DNA of 64,000 nucleotides from an uncultured Dorea sp. (GTDB lineage: Bacteria; Bacillota; Clostridia; Lachnospirales; Lachnospiraceae). The notes below the pieces were generated by a model. The model searched no databases. It was not told where the DNA came from and was given only the letters and a program-made list of their open reading frames with translations. A program made the translations under genes and the position numbers. Below, one piece after another: positions 61,893 through 64,000 of this stretch. Numbering within the stretch: the first letter of the stretch is position 1; each line of letters opens with the position of its first letter. Where the stretch lies: NCBI GenBank assembly GCA_900550865.1, contig URTM01000013.1:1-64000 (forward strand), in the 5' to 3' direction.

Positions 61893-62978
61893 CTATCTCC
61901 TCCAGTTCTTTCCACTATAGTATCCGGCTGCATTGAATACCGTTGCGAATACATTAATCATCTTGTTCGATGTATACACTGCATGATACCGGTTATATTT
62001 TCCCCAGTCTGCATTCGCCAGTGTCCATGTTCCGGATACTGCAGCCAGGTAAATAACCGCACACAGGAATCCGACGATAAGTTCACCGGTTGCCATCAAA
62101 TGACCATACTTCTGATTCAGCATCAGCGTCATCACTCCTGCCATGATCAGGCTTGTAAGCATACTGATCCAGAGTTTGTTCAGGATATAGCGGTTCAGCT
62201 TTGAACCCATCCACAATATGATTGCAAGAATAAATGCCCCGCCATACAGGTAGATCACATACTGCTTCAATACCGCCGTATCACGACATACCATATATCC
62301 TCTTCCCATCAATGTTCCGATTGTAAAAAGTCCGACAGGCTGTACAACTGCTCCCAGAAGTAACAATGTCAAATGCACTTTCATATTCGCCGAACATGTT
62401 CCTATGATCAGCAGACCTACCACAGCTGCAAGTGAAATCAGCCCGACATAAAGATGTGTTTCGATATAATCCTTCGGGAGCAGCCATATAGATATCGCAC
62501 TTAAGATCGTTCCTGCAATGAAAAAGCATGCAATCTCATTGTTCATCTCATCCCTGCTTAATTTCTTCTGTACAATATCCTCTTTCAAAAGAATTGCCAG
62601 ACGTACCTGCCACTCTTCTTTTTCTTCCTCAATCTCAAGCTGATCGATCGATGTAATATCAAGCTTACTTTTCAATGCTTTCTGGCAGGTCAGTTTCGTT
62701 TCCTTTAATGTACGTTCTTCTTTTTCGATCTCGTCCAGTCTGTGAGACAACGCTTCCTGCAAGGTCAGTCTGTCTTCATAGATTTCTTTGATCTCCTGTA
62801 CCGGAATACCGATCAGACGCAACTTTTTAATTTCCTGAAGCTGTTCTACATCTGCTTCTGAATACTCCCGGTAATTATTTTCCTGATTACGTGCCGGATG
62901 GATCAGTCCTTCTTCTTCGTAGAATCTTATATTCGCCTTGGAAATGCCAACCTGTTTTTCTACCTCCTTAATCTTCAT
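61893..62978 (-). CDS. MerR-family regulator fused to a membrane domain
   Basis: A 361-residue protein. The N-terminal MerR winged helix (KIKEVEKQVGISKANIRFYE) and the RNQENNYREYSE wing are followed by a coiled coil (about 75-130). A C-terminal region of about 200 residues holds six or seven hydrophobic segments (CFFIAGTILSAISIWLL, LISLAAVVGLLIIGTC and others). The start ATG 62978 lies inside the end of the preceding gene with GGAAAG upstream. A textbook MerR promoter precedes the operon, so it is probably autoregulated by a membrane-linked signal. Confidence 0.85.
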   Translation of the reverse strand: MKIKEVEKQVGISKANIRFYEEEGLIHPARNQENNYREYSEADVEQLQEIKKLRLIGIPVQEIKEIYEDRLTLQEALSHRLDEIEKEERTLKETKLTCQKALKSKLDITSIDQLEIEEEKEEWQVRLAILLKEDIVQKKLSRDEMNNEIACFFIAGTILSAISIWLLPKDYIETHLYVGLISLAAVVGLLIIGTCSANMKVHLTLLLLGAVVQPVGLFTIGTLMGRGYMVCRDTAVLKQYVIYLYGGAFILAIILWMGSKLNRYILNKLWISMLTSLIMAGVMTLMLNQKYGHLMATGELIVGFLCAVIYLAAVSGTWTLANADWGKYNRYHAVYTSNKMINVFATVFNAAGYYSGKNWRR

Positions 62979-63345
62979 AAATTGACACCTTCTTTCCATT
63001 TTTCCAGTCTGCTTCTGTAATGATTTCTTTGCGGTGTTTTATCGTCTTGTACTTTACTTTTCCAAACAAACCTTTCCGCTCTTTACAATAAATGATATGA
63101 ACTGCCATATGAAATTTCTGGTTCTCGTCTTCCAACTCATGACTGTATTCCAGATGAGTCGCACTGTAACGGAGCAGAAGCACTTCACCGGCTCCCACCG
63201 ATACATTCCCGCCATCCACAGACATAACCCGAAATGTAATGGTTCCCGGTATTTCAATTTCTTTTAATTCAATCCGTTCTTTTATTATTGTCTGGAGCTC
63301 AGAAATAATTTTGTTTCTTTTTTCAAGCTTTCCCGTATCTTCCAT
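62968..63345 (-). CDS. Unknown soluble protein in MerR operon
   Basis: A 125-residue protein with mixed alpha/beta pattern (LEKRNKIISELQTIIKERIE, then GTITFRVMSVDGGNVSVG) and no membrane segment or signal peptide. I do not recognise it. It overlaps the MerR start by 11 bases, so it is coupled to the regulator. First gene after the MerR-type promoter. Confidence 0.7.
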   Translation of the reverse strand: MEDTGKLEKRNKIISELQTIIKERIELKEIEIPGTITFRVMSVDGGNVSVGAGEVLLLRYSATHLEYSHELEDENQKFHMAVHIIYCKERKGLFGKVKYKTIKHRKEIITEADWKNGKKVSIYED

Positions 63346-63401
63346 ACTCTCACCTTCCCCTGTTCCGGATATCTGTATCCTTTTCTCTTTTTGCTAAGGT
63401 G

Positions 63402-63432
63402 ATTATATTCCTTCAAGCCGCTTGAAGGTCAA
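63402..63432 (-). promoter_or_regulatory. MerR-type promoter with 19-bp spacer
   Basis: On the minus strand TTGACC (63427-63432), a 19-base spacer and a perfect TATAAT (63402-63407). The spacer holds the dyad CCTTCAAGCGGCTTGAAGG. This long spacer with a centred palindrome is the hallmark of promoters that MerR proteins activate by DNA distortion. It drives the 63345-61645 genes. Confidence 0.85.
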
Positions 63433-63473
63433 GAAATTCACCATATCTTTTCCATTGCTTCTATTTTTTGTCT

Positions 63474-63788
63474 TTATTCGTATTCCCGCTCGACTTTTTC
63501 CTCTGCTATCCGCTCTGTCTCTTCGATTGCTTCCTTATATCCGGTCAGAGCCGCAAATGGTGCAAACTGAGCTGCCCGGTCTGCTGTCGGCATCAGCGGA
63601 TGTGTCTCCGATACATGATGCGGAAAGCCCAGGATATCACCATATTTCCGCTGTACTTCCATTACTGATCTCTGCAATTTTCCAGAAAATTGTATCCTGT
63701 TTTCCTTAGAAATATTTTTTACCGATTCTCTTTCTTGCAGAATCCGTTTTGTTGGAATATTTTCTTTCGAAATATTTTCCTTTCTCAC
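63474..63788 (-). CDS. YolD-like protein
   Basis: A 104-residue protein. The C-terminal half reads PHHVSETHPLMPTADRAAQF then APFAALTGYKEAI, the DRAAQFAPFAALTGY block typical of small YolD-like proteins that accompany Y-family polymerases. The N-terminal 40 residues are charged. It overlaps the polymerase stop by four bases. Probably part of an SOS-type cassette. Confidence 0.7.
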   Translation of the reverse strand: MRKENISKENIPTKRILQERESVKNISKENRIQFSGKLQRSVMEVQRKYGDILGFPHHVSETHPLMPTADRAAQFAPFAALTGYKEAIEETERIAEEKVEREYE

Positions 63789-64000
63789 GCTTTATGTCCT
63801 CCGATCTGCCGGTTCCGTTCCATCGCAGTTCCATCCTCCTGCAGATTCATTCCTTTTAAGATTGCATTCTTCCCATATTTTTTCTTGATATCCAGCATCG
63901 CCTTCTGCATCTTTTTTTCCCGTTCCAGCTTCTCATTCTTCTCTTCCTTTTCCTTCTTTGCAGTTCCAAAATCTGTAAAGAGATTCATCTGTTCATACTG
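63785..64000 (-). CDS. Y-family DNA polymerase, C-terminal end (partial)
   Basis: The frame is open to the window edge and reads QYEQMNLFTDF, then KKMQKAMLDIKKKYGKNAIL and KGMNLQEDGTAMERNRQIGG before the stop. This is the characteristic C-terminal tail of UmuC/DinB-like translesion polymerases in Firmicutes. The catalytic palm lies outside the window. An internal ATG at 63988 is not a real start. Confidence 0.8.
   Translation of the reverse strand, partial: QYEQMNLFTDFGTAKKEKEEKNEKLEREKKMQKAMLDIKKKYGKNAILKGMNLQEDGTAMERNRQIGGHKA

Overview
The window looks like a chromosomal segment of a low-to-moderate GC Gram-positive anaerobe, most likely a gut Lachnospiraceae (Clostridium cluster XIVa). 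The basis is strong AGGAGG-type ribosome sites, TTGACA/TATAAT promoters, intrinsic terminators after most operons, a meso-diaminopimelate dehydrogenase, a PPi-type phosphofructokinase, a pseudokinase/Ig-like surface protein pair, and TPP and cobalamin riboswitches. No species is claimed. Most genes lie on the minus strand.

Layout. 0-4 kb: an S8 protease broken at the window edge, a VWA/MoxR pair and a flavin-reductase remnant. 4-9 kb: LysR/EamA divergent pair, SGNH hydrolase, HD hydrolase, an azlC-azlD deletion fusion and a methyltransferase. 8.8-14.2 kb: an MMPL exporter operon with a divergent TetR regulator. 14.3-15.6 kb: MarR and a TSUP permease. 15.7-19.8 kb: thiS-thiF-thiG-thiH-tenI under a TPP riboswitch. 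20-24 kb: a MetE-like protein, an unknown protein and a ThrE exporter. 24-27.6 kb: a decayed region (ogt', alkA', truncated patB, araC', an Rpn nuclease and two further C-terminal remnants). 27.6-36.3 kb: ddh, ABC exporter, DUF4317, phospholipase D, 2H phosphoesterase, ECF sigma with a membrane partner, SseB, and a glycosyltransferase. 36.5-44.5 kb: the pseudokinase/Ig-like pair, PFP, and a lipoprotein cobaltochelatase operon under a cobalamin riboswitch, with a dispersed hairpin repeat between operons. 44.5-52 kb: tRNA-Arg, pyridoxamine kinase, sucrose PTS/GH32/LacI and a GH1 glucosidase. 52-57.4 kb: an ISLre2-type element with a 9-bp target duplication that separates a heterodimeric ABC exporter from its terminator. 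57.5-64 kb: LysR, a xanthine/uracil permease, a membrane XRE regulator, a membrane-fused MerR regulator behind a 19-bp-spacer promoter, a YolD-like protein, and the 3' end of a Y-family polymerase.

Two themes stand out. The first is gene erosion by small internal deletions: flavin reductase, azlC/azlD, patB/araC, alkA, ogt and several C-terminal stubs. The second is structured non-coding DNA: a palindromic repeat family of four or five copies, three GGGGAC/GTCCCC hairpins, two riboswitches and several operators. The best candidates for something undescribed are the truncated pseudokinase/Ig-like pair, the lipoprotein cobaltochelatase with its NEAT-like partner, and the repeat family sitting at terminator T-tracts. 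None of these is shown here to be a new system.
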